DNA of 64,000 nucleotides from Leguminivora glycinivorella (Eukaryota; Arthropoda; Insecta; Lepidoptera; Tortricidae): positions 8,804,001 through 8,868,000 of the forward strand of contig NC_062996.1 in the NCBI RefSeq assembly GCF_023078275.1. Direction: 5' to 3'. Each line of letters starts with the position of its first letter. Position 1 is the first letter of the stretch. The notes under the pieces were generated by a model, which was not told the origin of the DNA, ran no database searches, and saw only the letters and a program-made list of their open reading frames with translations. Position numbers and translations under genes: made by a program. This document shows, one piece after another, positions 49,975-61,239 of this stretch.

Positions 49975-50345
49975 AAAAAACCTAACCTAAATTCCTTTAT
50001 TTACATGAACATATTTACATAATTATATAAGAAACTAAGACTAAACTTAAAAGCTAGCTAATGTCTAAAATAGGCCCTTGAGGCATTGTACCAAGGATAC
50101 TGGCGACATTTCCTCGCTGTATCGCAATGCTGATACGTTGTGCGAGGAAGTCGCCAGCTCTTCGGTCACCAGTTACCTCAACCAGACGCTTCGCGATTTC
50201 TGTGAACAACTTGTTCGCGCTGGGGCCCCATGGACCTAGAGTTTCAACACCAAAGGGTACAAAAAGGTATTCTTTGCCAAGACTTTTGTATTTATTACGT
50301 TTCAAAATTTCGGGTGCCGACGGTTAGGGCTGCAGAGAGAGGAAC
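49975..50345 (-). pseudogene. Retroelement ORF C-terminal fragment, copy 1
   Basis: Frame 50054-50305 encodes 83 residues with FVPFGVETLGPWGPSANKLF and RAGDFLAQRISIAIQRGN, VASILGT. From memory of the family this resembles the C-terminus of a retroelement polyprotein common in arthropod genomes; I cannot name it. The first 69 residues match copy 2 at 59886 and the last few differ. AT-rich 3' UTR to about 49975 (minus strand: TAAGTTTAGTCTTAGTTTC). Confidence 0.6.
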
Positions 50346-50561
50346 CGTTGGACTATACGCGCCGTGTCCAAGACCATTATTACTCTTTATTATACTATGT
50401 TTTGCTCGACCGTCTATACAAGGCATTGTAGTAAGTGATTTATGAAACAAAAGCATTCTCATACGAGTCGAAAAAAACAACTCAAATAAGTACTATAATA
50501 AATAAGATTCCTTAAAAGCCCTCACGTGACAAGCGAACTCACGAAAACCATTTAAACTGAA

Positions 50562-50632
50562 AGGGTTCCGTAGTTCTGGGGGCAGTAAAAAGCTTACCGC
50601 CACCGCGGGACCCTTATGGAACCCTAAATAAG
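50562..50632. mobile_element. ~70-bp palindromic element with Rep-F-like tips
   Basis: AGGGTTCCGTAGTTCTGGGG and GGACCCTTATGGAACCCT are inverted around AAGCTTACCGCCACCGCG. A minimal deletion product or a relative of Rep-F. Confidence 0.45.
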
Positions 50633-50724
50633 AAAGTCTCATAATTCTCGTTTGGAGTGACGCATAACGTTGTATGTGACATGAGTATGTGCGTATTTTG
50701 TTTCTTAGTGAGTAATTTCACTTT

Positions 50725-51126
50725 ATTTCGCCGAGTTTCTTGCCGGTCTGAGAAAATCTCGAGGCTGAGGCGTAGGGTTAGAGCCGGCGTAGCTTTATTT
50801 GACGTTCATATGCATTGACGACCGGTCTGGCGCAGTCGGTAGTGACCCTGCCTGCTACGCCGCGGTCCCGGGTTCGAATCCCGGTAAGGGCATTTATTTG
50901 TGTGATGAGCACAGATATTTGTTCCTGAGTCATGGATGTTTTCTATGTATATAAGTATTTATATATTATATATATCGTTGTCTGAGTACCCACAACACAA
51001 GCCTTCTTGAGCTTACCGTGGGCCTCAGTCAATCTGTGTAAGAATGTCCTATAATATTTATTTATTATTTATTATATGCGCATTGTAATATGCCTACTTG
51101 GAAAATAAATATTTCATTTCATTTCA
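50725..51126 (+). mobile_element. LINE 3' UTR split by SINE-B
   Basis: TTTCTTGCCGGTCTGAG, GGCTGAGGCGTAGGGTTAG, GCCGGCGTAGCTTTATTTGA up to 50813, resuming GCGCATTGTAATATGCC and AATAAATATTTCATTTCATT. The uninterrupted relative at 51604 gives the empty site. Confidence 0.7.
50814..51070 (+). mobile_element. SINE-B, best-preserved copy
   Basis: GACCGGTCTGGCGCAGTCGG (A box), GGGTTCGAATCCCGG (B box), full body and 3' end TATAATATTTATTTATT. Flanked by ATATGC on both sides, a likely target duplication within the LINE UTR. Confidence 0.85.
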
Positions 51127-51348
51127 TCCATACTAATATTATAAATGGGAAAGTGTTTGTTTGTCTGTCTTTCACGGCAAAACGGAGCAATTAATTGACG
51201 TGATTTTTTAAGTGGAGGTAGTTGAAAGGTTGGAGAGTGGCATAGGCTACTTTTTGTCTCTTTCTAACCCCCCACTTTCCTAAAATGGAGGGTGGAAGTT
51301 TGTATAGAGCAGTCCGCAATTTTCGAGCTAACTTTCGAGCGAAGCTAG
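51127..51348 (+). mobile_element. Helitron, intact copy
   Basis: TCCATACTAATATTATAAAT to GAGCGAAGCTAG, with CTACTTTTTGTCTC uninterrupted. It abuts the LINE poly-A end directly. Confidence 0.8.
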
Positions 51349-51363
51349 TATTGTATAAGTGGT

Positions 51364-51734
51364 GGTCGTGACGGGTTAAGAATTTCACCACCCCCTTTCT
51401 TCCCGCGGGTGTCGTAAAAGTCGACTGTGAGATATGTGTTAAATTGTTGCGTAGGCGAGAGGCTGGCAACCTGTCACTGCAATGTTACAGTTTCGTTTTC
51501 TTTCAACCCCTTATTTGCCAAGAGTGGCACTCAAACTTGAGTAGCTTCATGTGCTGTGCCTACTACCACTTCATGCGATACAGGCGTGATTGGATGTATA
51601 CTGAAATCTTCTCGAGGCTGAGGCGTAGGGTTAGAGCCGGCGTAGCTTTATTTGACGTTCATATGCGCATTGTAATATGCCTACTTGAAAAATAAATATT
51701 TCATTTTATTTTCATTTTATGTATGTATGATGTT
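51364..51734 (+). mobile_element. Rep-C copy with LINE UTR in its tail
   Basis: GTGACGGGTTAAG to GGCGTGATTGGATGTAT (51600). The TATG tail continues at 51718 (TATGTATGTATG), so the intervening segment inserted into the tail. Confidence 0.75.
51604..51716 (+). mobile_element. LINE 3' UTR nested in Rep-C tail
   Basis: CTCGAGGCTGAGGCGTAGGG, TTTGACGTTCATATGCGC, AAATAAATATTTCATTTT. Confidence 0.7.
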
Positions 51735-54357
51735 AAATAAAAAAAAACTATTCTATTCTATTCTACCTTAAAATTATTCGATTTCCTCATATTACAACTG
51801 TGTATATTATTATTTGAATAAGAAAAAATCTATGAACAAATATAATTAAAAATCCTTATACCAAGTTATAGAAGACAAGCCTTAGACAAAGTACTCCACA
51901 GCTTCAAGAGACAAGCCAAGAGACATTAAAAATGGAAAACTTGTACTTTTTAATTTTATAATGAGGCTTTTGAGGCTCTTCTCGTGAGATTCCATTGTTT
52001 ACTTTAATATTATTAATATTTAATAGAACTTTCTGGATTTAATAGTCCGACTTAAGTTTCGTAAACATACACCGTGTTTCACTTAACACTAAAAACCTGA
52101 AAACCGTTTGTTCAGAGTCGAGAGTAGAATCGATTGAGCTATATATTGATGGGGGTAATATTTTTATTTAAATTAGTATTATTAGATAATTTTTATGTGC
52201 CTATTCTATTGTATTCATAATACAACATTGTGTATATCGCATTGCTAGAGGTTGTTTACCTTTTTCAGTATTTAGGGGTATTAATACTGGCTGGTTACTT
52301 GGACGATTATTTTTTCCGCTACGAGTTTGACGTTGTTTGTCAGTTTAATCTTAATGTTAATCACAAGCCTCCCTAATAACAAAGCTTGTAAAATGCATAT
52401 ACTCATCCTTGACTTCTTTATGAATTAGATAATGTATTGAAAAGGGATGGGTATATGCTAGATATTTCTCTTTTTGGTAGGTGGTCAGTAGGTTCTTGTT
52501 TTACTAGGGATGTTACTTTGTCGATTCGATTATCGATAAAATATGCACTTACTTATGTTCTAACCTTAAAAATAATATAAACTTGATACATATAAAAGTA
52601 ACGAAAACGTATTATATCTATTATAAATATTTAGTTAAGATTATTATGGCTATTTAACTATAAAAGTCACATATTCATACTGTATTCTTGAATCTTGGCT
52701 AACCCATCTAACCATACCTACGGGTTGCAAATAAATGGTTTGTTTATGTACTTAAATACCTACATAAACTTTCATTTTTCTTCTCTTACTAAGGCCCATA
52801 TCACATTATCATATATATTTCATCATAGATTATGCCTCCCTTCTTTAACGCGAAAAAAAGGACGGCATGTTGTCTGTGATCATACGATTTTTATGATAGT
52901 ACAATATCGGCCTAAATAGTATGTGTAAAAAATACGAGTATATGAGAAATCAATACATTCTTCTCTTCTCTTTACGCAAAGACCTAAGTAAAATACTTTT
53001 CTTTCTTAGCATCTATCTCATGTGAAGTCCACCACTGAGAATCTACTTACCTCAATAATATTTTCTCTACCAAATGGAAAATAAAACAAACGGCAGTGTA
53101 GGTGACATAATTTATTATTACAATAGTTTCAACTATTTTTAATTTCTTTTAATCATCTATGAGAATATCTGGAAAAACTAAAAAATATTAATGGTTGAGT
53201 TCGCTAGAGTACCAGGTCCGTGATGCCTACCAATAAACATTCATGGCCTTTTTATTGCATGAATGTCGATAGGGTTATTATCCCTGACGTCGATAAAAAT
53301 TACACAATTTACACATCACTATGACATAAACATAACCTAAAAACAGTTTGAAGAAATATCGAAAAAACATGAATAAAACTATGCAGAATTTAATACGGTA
53401 TTAGTTATATATAAACTATCAATATCGTTTTTTATGTTTCGTTTAGATCCTACAAATAATATTACCAATAATTGAACGAAATTCACTAATGAAATGTTAC
53501 ATCTTCTTGGCAGTTTTCTTTTCACCATGTACGGGAATTACAGGCCTTAATCACACAAGCCACAGTCACATAAGGAACTTGAACACATCACAAATAATAA
53601 CATAGCAGGTTCATCAACTATCTATTAGGAATAAACACAATATAATTAAAAATCGGCCAGATGACCGCCGAGATATTTGACTTAATATAATACGACTACG
53701 TACAGTTGTCAAAGGTGGACACCGACTGTGAAAGATAAACACATATTTAATTTAGCCGTATTATAACTTCTAAAAGGCATCCAAAAGGCACCATTTGACA
53801 ATCGTTTAGTGACCACCTTCGGGAAAACGAAATAAGTTCGGGATTTTTGTCGCATTCGCTCATAAACAAAAAGTAATAGTGTGTTGTGAGTAAGATTCAT
53901 GTCACCATGCTCTTATTTTAGTATGGCTTCCATGCTTTAGTTATACTTCCGTGGTTAATCATAAGTCATAATAAATGGAACTCGTACCTAATTGCAGCCA
54001 TGTCATTTTGAATATTGGGTTTAAATTTGCTTACTGCGATTACCTGTCCAATTTGAAGTTTACTGTGACAAAGCTTTAAAGTGTTTTACAGTGACATGTT
54101 AGCTGTCTATTGGTAAACCTTATGTCGTTGCAGTAACGTACACAATTAAACAGTTTGAAGGTTTATGATGGTAGCTAGCAATTATTTTATTGAGTGTAGA
54201 GTTAAAAGCCGAGTAGAGCTGCACAGAAAGTTTAAAACTCAATTTAAAAAAATAATAATCATCAGATTAAAAAATGAACATTCTAGATACGTTTAAAAAA
54301 ATAAAAATCCGTTGGGGTGTCTGAGCTTTTGAGTGATACCGGAAACACCGTGTATAA
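51735..54357. other. Longest stretch without recognised repeats
   Basis: 2.6 kb of AT-rich DNA, with no partner elsewhere in the window and no long frame. A weak terminal-exon candidate lies at 53508-53560 (separate entry). If a host gene is near, this is the likeliest place. Confidence 0.5.
53508..53560 (-). other. Candidate terminal exon (weak)
   Basis: On the minus strand an acceptor-like GTGATTAAG precedes a short frame reading PVIPVHGEKKTAKKM and ending TAA at 53508. Upstream stops in this frame require an intron boundary here. AATAAA-type signals exist downstream on this strand (about 53250 and 53110). The lysine-rich end looks protein-like, but 15 codons is little evidence. Confidence 0.15.
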
Positions 54358-54482
54358 GAAAATTGCGGAATGTTACATACAAACTTCCATTCCTCATTTT
54401 AGGGAAGTGGGGGGGTTAGAAAGAGACAAAAAGTACTGTCACTCTCCATCCCTTTAACTATACGTGAATTCGTCGCTTCAAA
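54358..54482 (-). mobile_element. Helitron fragment
   Basis: GAAAATTGCGGAATGTTACA, GGGGGGTTAGAAAGAGAC, CACTCTCCATCCC; both tips missing. Confidence 0.6.
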
Positions 54483-54842
54483 TGCGAAAAATATTTACTT
54501 TTAAGCTGTATAGTAAAATGTTGTAATATATAATACAATACAAAAATATTCTTTTCATCACACTCGCACACTAAATGTGATTTTCAAATGTGAATGTGAG
54601 TTATAGAAAAATCGTTCTCCCCAGGGAGTTATGAAATTTCCAGTACCGTATTTTTTTTTTAATCTTCTTACATATTTTTATATTTCAAGTGTGGTGAAAA
54701 ACATTGTGTGTAACTCGGGGAGTATGAATATTACAAACACGAGTCTTTAAATCACTCCGGCAAGCCGTCGCGATTTAACTTACTCTCGTTAGTAATATTC
54801 AAGTTTCTCCCCTTGTTGCACAATGTACTATTATTCCTCTAT
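54483..54842. other. No recognisable feature
   Basis: AT-rich, nothing identified. Confidence 0.45.
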
Positions 54843-54843
54843 A

Positions 54844-55190
54844 CAGAGTGGGGCCTGTAACAAAGGCGAAGAATTGAACTGTAGGCTATTCTCCTTATAC
54901 TGATCAACATTTGTTAAGTGACTTTTAAAAATTATGAAGTCTTTAAATTTTTAATTTTTCATACAAAATAAATATTAGCTTCAATGTACGCCATTATTGT
55001 TGTCATTGACGTTGTCTGTCACACTTTAGACTCAACAGAATTCGCAATACATTACCTCTTAGAAAAAACTTTCAAGGGTGATAAAAATCAAAATACAAGT
55101 TATTTTCAAAAGTCGCCGAACAAATGTTGATCAGTATAAGGAGAATAGCCTAGAGTTCAATTCTTCGCCTTTGTTACAGGCCCCACTCTG
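54844..55190 (-). mobile_element. TA-flanked MITE, second copy
   Basis: Same length (347 bp) and tips as 24704-25050, interior reversed. TA at 54842-54843 and 55191-55192. Confidence 0.8.
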
Positions 55191-55364
55191 TATATTATGA
55201 AATTACCTACATTTACTAAACATATATATACATATAGTAAAACTTATTTGGCTTGTACAAAATACGAAAAACTTCTCGTGCTTGTCGCAATCGAGGCATC
55301 ATATGTACGAAGTGCATTTAGACATGGCATTCTGCAATGTAAGCTTGAAACAGTTGTCTACTTT

Positions 55365-55916
55365 AAAAACCGGCCAAGAGCGTGTCGGGCCACGCTCAGT
55401 GTAGGGTTCCGTAGTTTTTCGTATTTTTCTCAAAAACTACTGAACCTATCAAGTTCAAAACAATTTTCCTAGAAAGTTTTTATAAAATTCTACTTTTGTG
55501 ATTTTTTTCATATTTTTTAAACATATGGTTCAAAAGTTAGAGGGGGGGTCGCACATTTTTTTCCTTTAGGAGCGATTATTTCCGAAAATATTAATATTAT
55601 CAAAAAACGATCTTAGTAAATCCTTATTCATTTTTAAATACCTATCCAACAATATATCACACGTTGGGGTTGGAATGAAAAAAAATATCAGCCCCCACTT
55701 TACATGTAGGGGGGGTATCCTAATAAAACATTTTTTTCCATTTTTTATTTTTGCACTTTGTTGGCGTGATTGATATACATATTGGTACCAAGTTTCAGCT
55801 TTCTAGTGCTAACGGTTACTGAGATTATCCGCGGACGGACGGACGGACGGACGGACAGACGGACAGACAGACATGGCGAAACTATAAGGGTTCCTAGTTA
55901 ACTACGGAACCCTAAA
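55365..55916 (-). mobile_element. Rep-F copy
   Basis: CCGGCCAAGAGCGTGTCGGG to ACTACGGAACCCTAAAA; CGGA repeats at about 55835-55860. Confidence 0.8.
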
Positions 55917-56324
55917 AAGAGTTATTTCAAGAATATAGACACCTCTCACGCTTCGTGGCATAGAGGTATAAGGGAAGACTTGTAACACCATACATCAATA
56001 AATGCGGGTTATTTGTATAGGCATAGTTAAGTGACATCTAGCGACAATCACGCGTCAAATAGCGTGAATTATCAGTACCACTACTCAATACTAGGTGGCA
56101 ACTGTGTCTCTTCTGTCAAAAATTTAATATTACAACAGTTTACAACTTATAGAAGGAATTGAAAATGGAATACTGATTAATACTATTGTAATATTAGCTA
56201 AAAATGTGGAATTCTGATTAATACAATTGTATTAACTAAAAATTGGTGTACCTTTTACACTTCGTACCTATTAAAATGTATTTTCTTTTTGCAGGTAATC
56301 TTCAAACAGTCCTGTCAAAAAAAA

Positions 56325-56376
56325 AAAAACATTCAGTCGAATTGAGAACCTCCTCCTTTTTTGAAGTCGGTTAAAA
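56325..56376 (+). repeat. GAAGTCGGTTAAAA repeat, copy 1
   Basis: ACATTCAGTCGAATTGAGAA, CCTCCTCCTTTTTTGAAGTC, GGTTAAAAAT. An almost identical 52-bp block recurs at 56715-56766 in the same orientation. This phrase is, to my knowledge, widespread in Lepidoptera. Confidence 0.65.
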
Positions 56377-56714
56377 ATTGAAAAGGAGGGGTTTTCTGTT
56401 AAATAATGTTTGTTAGCCGGTAAGTAATTTTATTTAGTGCACATTTTCAAATATAAAAAGTTAAATAAGAATTCGAACGATATATCATTCATCTAAATCG
56501 GTTATGGCATTCCGAAGTTATGGTGGAACAAAGAAACTCACATACTTAGATACATACTTACAAACATGAACGCTGAAAACAATACGCTCTGTTTTTAGGC
56601 AGTCTTTTAAAAAATGATATTTTTGTCAAAAGTTCACTTATTTTTTTGAGTATGAAGTTATAAATGTTATAATCGTTCAAAATCATATACGGTACAAATT
56701 GGATACATTTAAAA

Positions 56715-56766
56715 AAACATTCAGTCGAATTGAGAACCTCCTCCTTTTTTTGAAGTCGGTTAAAAA
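56715..56766 (+). repeat. GAAGTCGGTTAAAA repeat, copy 2
   Basis: Direct repeat of 56325-56376, one T longer. The intervening 340 bp is unrecognised. Confidence 0.65.
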
Positions 56767-57480
56767 TAATCCTAAATGTAGTAATATATTGAGCAAATCC
56801 TTAATAAATTAAACAAGCTATAGATTAGCTTTTCCCAGTGATATCATTTGTGTGGAATTAGCAATTTGTGTAGCGCCTGATAAAAGTTAAAAGCAATTAC
56901 TCAATTCAAGCAAAATGTTAAGATCAATTAACAGGCGCTTCCATAATTACTTCGCTTTCTGAGAGAAATTGAGATAATTTTTGATTCTTATGAACTGATT
57001 TATGGATAAAAACTTATCTTCCTTCCTCGAGCCTCTAACAGGTTATTTATTAAATATTATTTAAAATATTAATTTATTTGAAAACAATTCTACTACATTA
57101 TTTGTATCGGCATAGTTACAGTGACATCTAGCGACAATCACGCATCAATCACGCCTAAATTATCAGTACTGCTACTTGTCAATAGATGTCGCGACGCACG
57201 AAGAGTCTAATGCTCACCAATTTTTAGATAATATTACAATAGTGTTAATCAGTCTTCTGTTTTCAATTCCTTCTGCTTGTAATATGAGTTGTAAACTGTT
57301 CTAATACTAATTTTTTGACAGATGAAATACTGCTGACACCTAGTATCGAGTAGTGGTACTGATAATTCACGCTATTTGACACGTGATTGACGCGTGATTG
57401 TCGCTAGATGTCACTATAACTATGCCTATACAAATAACTCGTATTTAATGATGCATGGAGTTACAACTCTTCTCTTACTT

Positions 57481-57985
57481 ATTGTTACTTCCCTTAATTA
57501 CGAATTGAACGGAATAAACGTAAACAAACTGCTGTCACTGTCAAAGTAACACGTGCAGCTCAAGTCAGGGGTTCTCATAGTAAGGGCCGAGAGAAAATCA
57601 AATTACTTTTAACTAAGTTATTAAAATTCACTACCACCTAGTCTCAAAAGTTGCTGAAAAATAATGTTTAGCGGCCCGCTACTTGGTCGCCCAGGTACAT
57701 TTCCACAGTAATACCAGTGCAATAAACAAACTACCCGACGAAAACGGCTTTTTAATTTCAATAAATATACCAAAACGTTTAGTGTTGAAATTTATTTTCG
57801 TTTTAACAGAGTCATTATTTGTGTAATGGAATATGTAAATATTTTTAACAAACCTGTAAAATATCGGCAATTTTGATACCTCGAATGGTGCAATTTTTTT
57901 ATAGCACTGGCCACACTTTTGTTTACAATAATTCCGGCTAATTAAAAATAGGAGTATATTTCTCTATGGTGATGTTAACACACAT
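57481..57985. other. No recognisable feature
   Basis: Contains GCGGCCCGCTACTTGGTCGC; the 63-codon minus frame here is not recognised. Confidence 0.4.
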
Positions 57986-58013
57986 ATTGTCGCATTTATA
58001 ATATTAGTATGGA
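57986..58013 (-). mobile_element. Helitron 5' tip scrap
   Basis: TTATAATATTAGTATGGA only. Confidence 0.5.
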
Positions 58014-58195
58014 TATAACTCACAAAGCGCTTGATATCTGTCATTGTCAGACGCTAACTTGAATTATATAACCATTGCGGGGGCGAATGTAAACGTATTT
58101 TAACGTCATGTTTTTTAAATTGATATTTCAAAGTATGAGGATAATTGAGTTCATATTATATGTATATCTCTGTATACTGTGTATGCTGGTAACAT

Positions 58196-58310
58196 ACCTA
58201 GTAGGTTAAGACAGTCACCGGCAGAAATATCGTATTACATGTAAAAAAACTGGACGCTGTTTCGATTCCAGCCGTGGTGGTAAGGTCACTTTTTTAGTCT
58301 ATTGTATACA
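58196..58310 (+). other. tRNA-like relic related to 25056
   Basis: GGACGCTGTTTCGATTCCAG and AAGGTCACTTTTTTAG correspond to the B-box segment and right arm of the palindrome at 25056-25195. Confidence 0.35.
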
Positions 58311-58374
58311 GTGTTTTACAAAATTACCTAATTGCTTTGTTAGCGACCGATTTAAAAATATTACTTAAAAATAG

Positions 58375-59262
58375 ACGAGTGGCGTGGGTAACTTGGGCGT
58401 GGGTAAATTTGAGGCGAAGCCGAAAATTGTTTATAAAGGCGCCACGAGTATTTTTTGACTCAGTTAAACACCGTTGCATACAATACTTTATCTACGACCA
58501 TGCACTTAGTTTTTAATAGTTTTCTTATAACTTTTGTGAAATTCACACTGTTTCTTGTATTTTGACGCAAAGGTTTGCACTGTCAGCGCAGCTGCCCAAA
58601 GTCTTCCCGCGCACGAGCGCAGTATTGTTATAACAATGCGTTGTCATGGTTACAGAGCCAAACAATGCGTTTTCCATTTTTTGGTTACTGTGCGCTTGCG
58701 CGGAAAGCAGGCGGACGCTGGCTTTGGGGAATAGACTTTTATGTAGGGTCTTAAAGATCTATGCACGACCCTGTAAATGACGAGTAACAATTCGGGAGTA
58801 GAAAAAATATTTTTTCTACTCCCGAACTGTTATTCGTCATTTACAGGGTCGTGCACAGATCTTTAAAACCCTACATAAAGGTCTATTCCCCAAAGGCAGC
58901 CTCCGCCGGCTTTCCGCGCATGCGCGCAGTATCGAAAAAACTGAAAACGCATTGTTTGGCTCTGTAACCATGGCAACGACTTATAACAACACTGCGCGCG
59001 TACGCGGGAAGGCTTTGGGCAGCCGAACTGACAGTGCAAACCTTTGCGTTAAAATACAGGAAACAGTGTGAATTTCACGAAAGTTATTCAAAAAAACTAT
59101 TAAAACTAAGTGCATGGTCGTAGAAAAAGTATTGTATGCAACGGTGTTTAACTGAGTCAAAAAATACTCGTGGCGTCTCAATAACAATTTTCGGCTTCGC
59201 CTCAAATTGTTACCCACGCCACTCGTCTTTTTTGACCTCCTTTAAACGTCTGTTGCATAAAA
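58375..59262. mobile_element. Foldback family member in inside-out arrangement
   Basis: Related to 42596-43399 but rearranged. Apex-side sequences (GACGAGTGGCGTGGGTAAC; CCACGCCACTCGTC) are at the outside. The two tips meet at 58801-58816 as GAAAAAATATTTTTTC, sharing one TA. Both half-elements are about 430 bp and keep the segment deleted in the 42.6-kb left arm. GCGCATGCGC is at about 58915 with degenerate versions in the other positions. Confidence 0.8.
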
Positions 59263-59596
59263 TACTAATGTCAGTTTTTTCAGCGTCTATTCTATTTTTA
59301 CCAAAACAAAGTTGTCACGCGAATAAATTAGTCGAATATAACCTGCGTGTTACGTTTCAAAATGGAGGTTGCGCGTATAATTTGATCTGACGTAGCACAA
59401 TATTATTGTTCGCCGAACTTGAATAGCCTGGCTGGGAAATTGGGATTTCGTACTGTGTTAAAATTGACTCTGAAATATTTTGTTGAACTGAATGGAGGAA
59501 TATTAGCTGCATAAATATATTATGTATAAAATATAACATGTATATTAATATATACTTATGTACCATGAAAATACAAGACGTACAATACAAAATAAC
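59263..59596. other. No recognisable feature
   Basis: AT-rich, nothing identified. Confidence 0.45.
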
Positions 59597-59842
59597 ATAC
59601 ATACATACATACGATCACGCCTATATCCCATAAAGGGGTAGGCAGAGCACATGAAACTACTGAAGCTTCAGGGTCACTCTTGGCAAATAAGGGGTTAAAA
59701 GAAAACGAAACTGTGGCATTGCAGTGACAGGTTGCCAGCCTCTCGCCTACACCACAATTTAACCCATATCCCATAGTCGACTTCTACGACACCCACGGGA
59801 AGAAAAGGGGTGGTGAAATTCTTAACCCGTCACCACACAGGC
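59597..59842 (-). mobile_element. Rep-C copy
   Basis: Full-length minus copy, CATACATACATACGATCACG to TTAACCCGTCACCACAC. Confidence 0.8.
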
Positions 59843-59885
59843 AACAAAATAAATAAGTAAATATCGTTGGCTCTCAGCAGACATT

Positions 59886-60295
59886 GTGACTTTAATTTCG
59901 AAATATATTTTCACATTGGCACCGTCTCACCTCCAACGGACCAACATAAAAGCGGGCGCAGCGGCAGAAAGTGCCGAAATTTTGAAACGTAATAAATACA
60001 AAAGTCTTGGCAAAGAATACCTTTTTGTACCCTTTGGTGTAGAAACTCTAGGTCCATGGGGCCCCAGCGCGAACAAGTTGTTCACAGAAATCGCGAAGCG
60101 TCTGGTTGAGGTAACTGGTGACCGAAGAGCTGGCGACTTCCTCGCACAACGTATCAGCATTGCGATACAGCGAGGAAATGTCGCCAGTATCCTTGGTACA
60201 ATGGGCCTATTTTAGACATTAGCTAGCTTTTAAGTTTAGTCTTATAGTTTCTTATATAATTATGTAAATATGTTCATGTAAATAAATAAAGTGAT
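59886..60295 (+). pseudogene. Retroelement ORF C-terminal fragment, copy 2
   Basis: Frame 59886-60215, 109 residues. It contains SLGKEYLFVPFGVETLGPWG and FLAQRISIAIQRGNVASILG as in copy 1 at 49975, plus about 30 residues upstream (LAPSHLQRTNIKAGAAAESA). It ends GLF-stop because of a small deletion relative to copy 1. 3' UTR shares TTTCTTATATAATTATGTAA and ends AATAAATAAAG. Near-identity of copies in opposite orientation 9.5 kb apart implies recent insertion. Confidence 0.6.
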
Positions 60296-60302
60296 TTTAC
60301 CT

Positions 60303-60428
60303 TTATCGAAACGAAACGCTCGTAGATATATATCTCTATCGCTCTTGCGTATTGGCGTGACAGAGCCAGACTACCTTTCGCGGCGTTTCGTTTCCGTTTC
60401 GCGTCGTAGAAATGCCATTCGGCTACCA
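60303..60428 (+). mobile_element. Rep-G, left-truncated copy
   Basis: CGAAACGAAACGCTCGTAG, TTGCGTATTGGCGTGACAGA, GAAATGCCATTCGGCTACC. Lacks the left tip; has a small insertion in GCGGCG. Confidence 0.6.
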
Positions 60429-60562
60429 GGCCTGTAGCCCATAAAGGGGTAGGCAAATCACATAAAACTACTCAAGTTTCAATGCCATTTCAGGGCAAAA
60501 TACGGGGTTGAAAGAAACCGAAATTGTGACATTGCAGTGACAGGTTGCCAGCCTATCGCCTT
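60429..60562 (-). mobile_element. Rep-C fragment
   Basis: CCTGTAGCCCATAAAGGGGT to GTTGCCAGCCTATCGCC; both ends missing. Confidence 0.65.
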
Positions 60563-60577
60563 AAATAAAGCTTTTAT

Positions 60578-60760
60578 CTATCTATCTATCTATACAATAC
60601 AATACAATACAATACAATACAATACAATACTCTTTATTGCACACCTTGATAAAATACAACAATACAAAACAAGGAAGAAACACGAACAAAGGTAAACAAC
60701 AGACGGTCTTATCGCTAAAGAGCGATTTCTTCCAGACAACCTTAAGGTAGCGGAAATTGA
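60578..60760 (-). mobile_element. LINE 3' tail with TATC and CAATA microsatellites
   Basis: TATCTATCTATCTATC then seven CAATA units (to about 60632), ACTCTTTATTGCACACCTT, CAACAGACGGTCTTATCGC, AGAGCGATTTCTTCCAGACA. Confidence 0.7.
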
Positions 60761-61107
60761 TAAATTTACATAATGTCAGTAGGTGTCAGCAAATTCGAAG
60801 AAATAAACTTATCGCACAATATAGGCAAAAAAAATTAACATACATATCTATCTATGCCACAATAGGCTAGTTTCCTCTACTTAAAATAAAATATTGTATG
60901 CAGTGTACGAAATAAAGCACCACATAATTAGAAGGAAAATTTAGACAGTAGTTATGTTTAAACATAATTTATATTTAATAAGTCAAAGAGAAAGTTAAAA
61001 AGTAAATAAATTGACCGTGACGTCACTCCTCAGTATTTCATAGTAATTCCATATTAGCAAATCGTTTTGACAGTTCATAAAAAGAAGCTGATTAGGAAAC
61101 TAGCCTA
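60761..61107. other. No recognisable feature
   Basis: AT-rich, nothing identified. Confidence 0.45.
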
Positions 61108-61192
61108 GTTAATCCATATCTCACAGTCGACTTCTACGACACCCACAGGAAGAAAGGGGGTGGTGAAATTCTTAACCCATCACCACAAGGGG
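61108..61192 (-). mobile_element. Rep-C 5' fragment
   Basis: CATATCTCACAGTCGACTTC to TTAACCCATCACCACA. Confidence 0.65.
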
Positions 61193-61239
61193 TCTCAAAA
61201 ATGATGAACACGTATATTTCCTATCACAGGTAAGCAAAA

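Larger units (their letters stand above)
55965..57480. mobile_element. Rep-S, 1.5-kb element with ~220-bp inverted ends
   Basis: Left end (CTTGTAACACCATACATCA, GTGACATCTAGCGACAATCA, GGAATTGAAAATGGAATAC) is mirrored at 57225-57475. An extra plus-oriented arm at 57105-57240 makes the right part locally palindromic. The interior includes two copies of the GAAGTCGGTTAAAAAT repeat. No transposase frame. Confidence 0.6.

Noticed and set aside
56325..56766. Possible LTR pair (52-bp direct repeats)
   Set aside because: Too short, no primer-binding site or polypurine tract, and the phrase is a dispersed repeat in itself.
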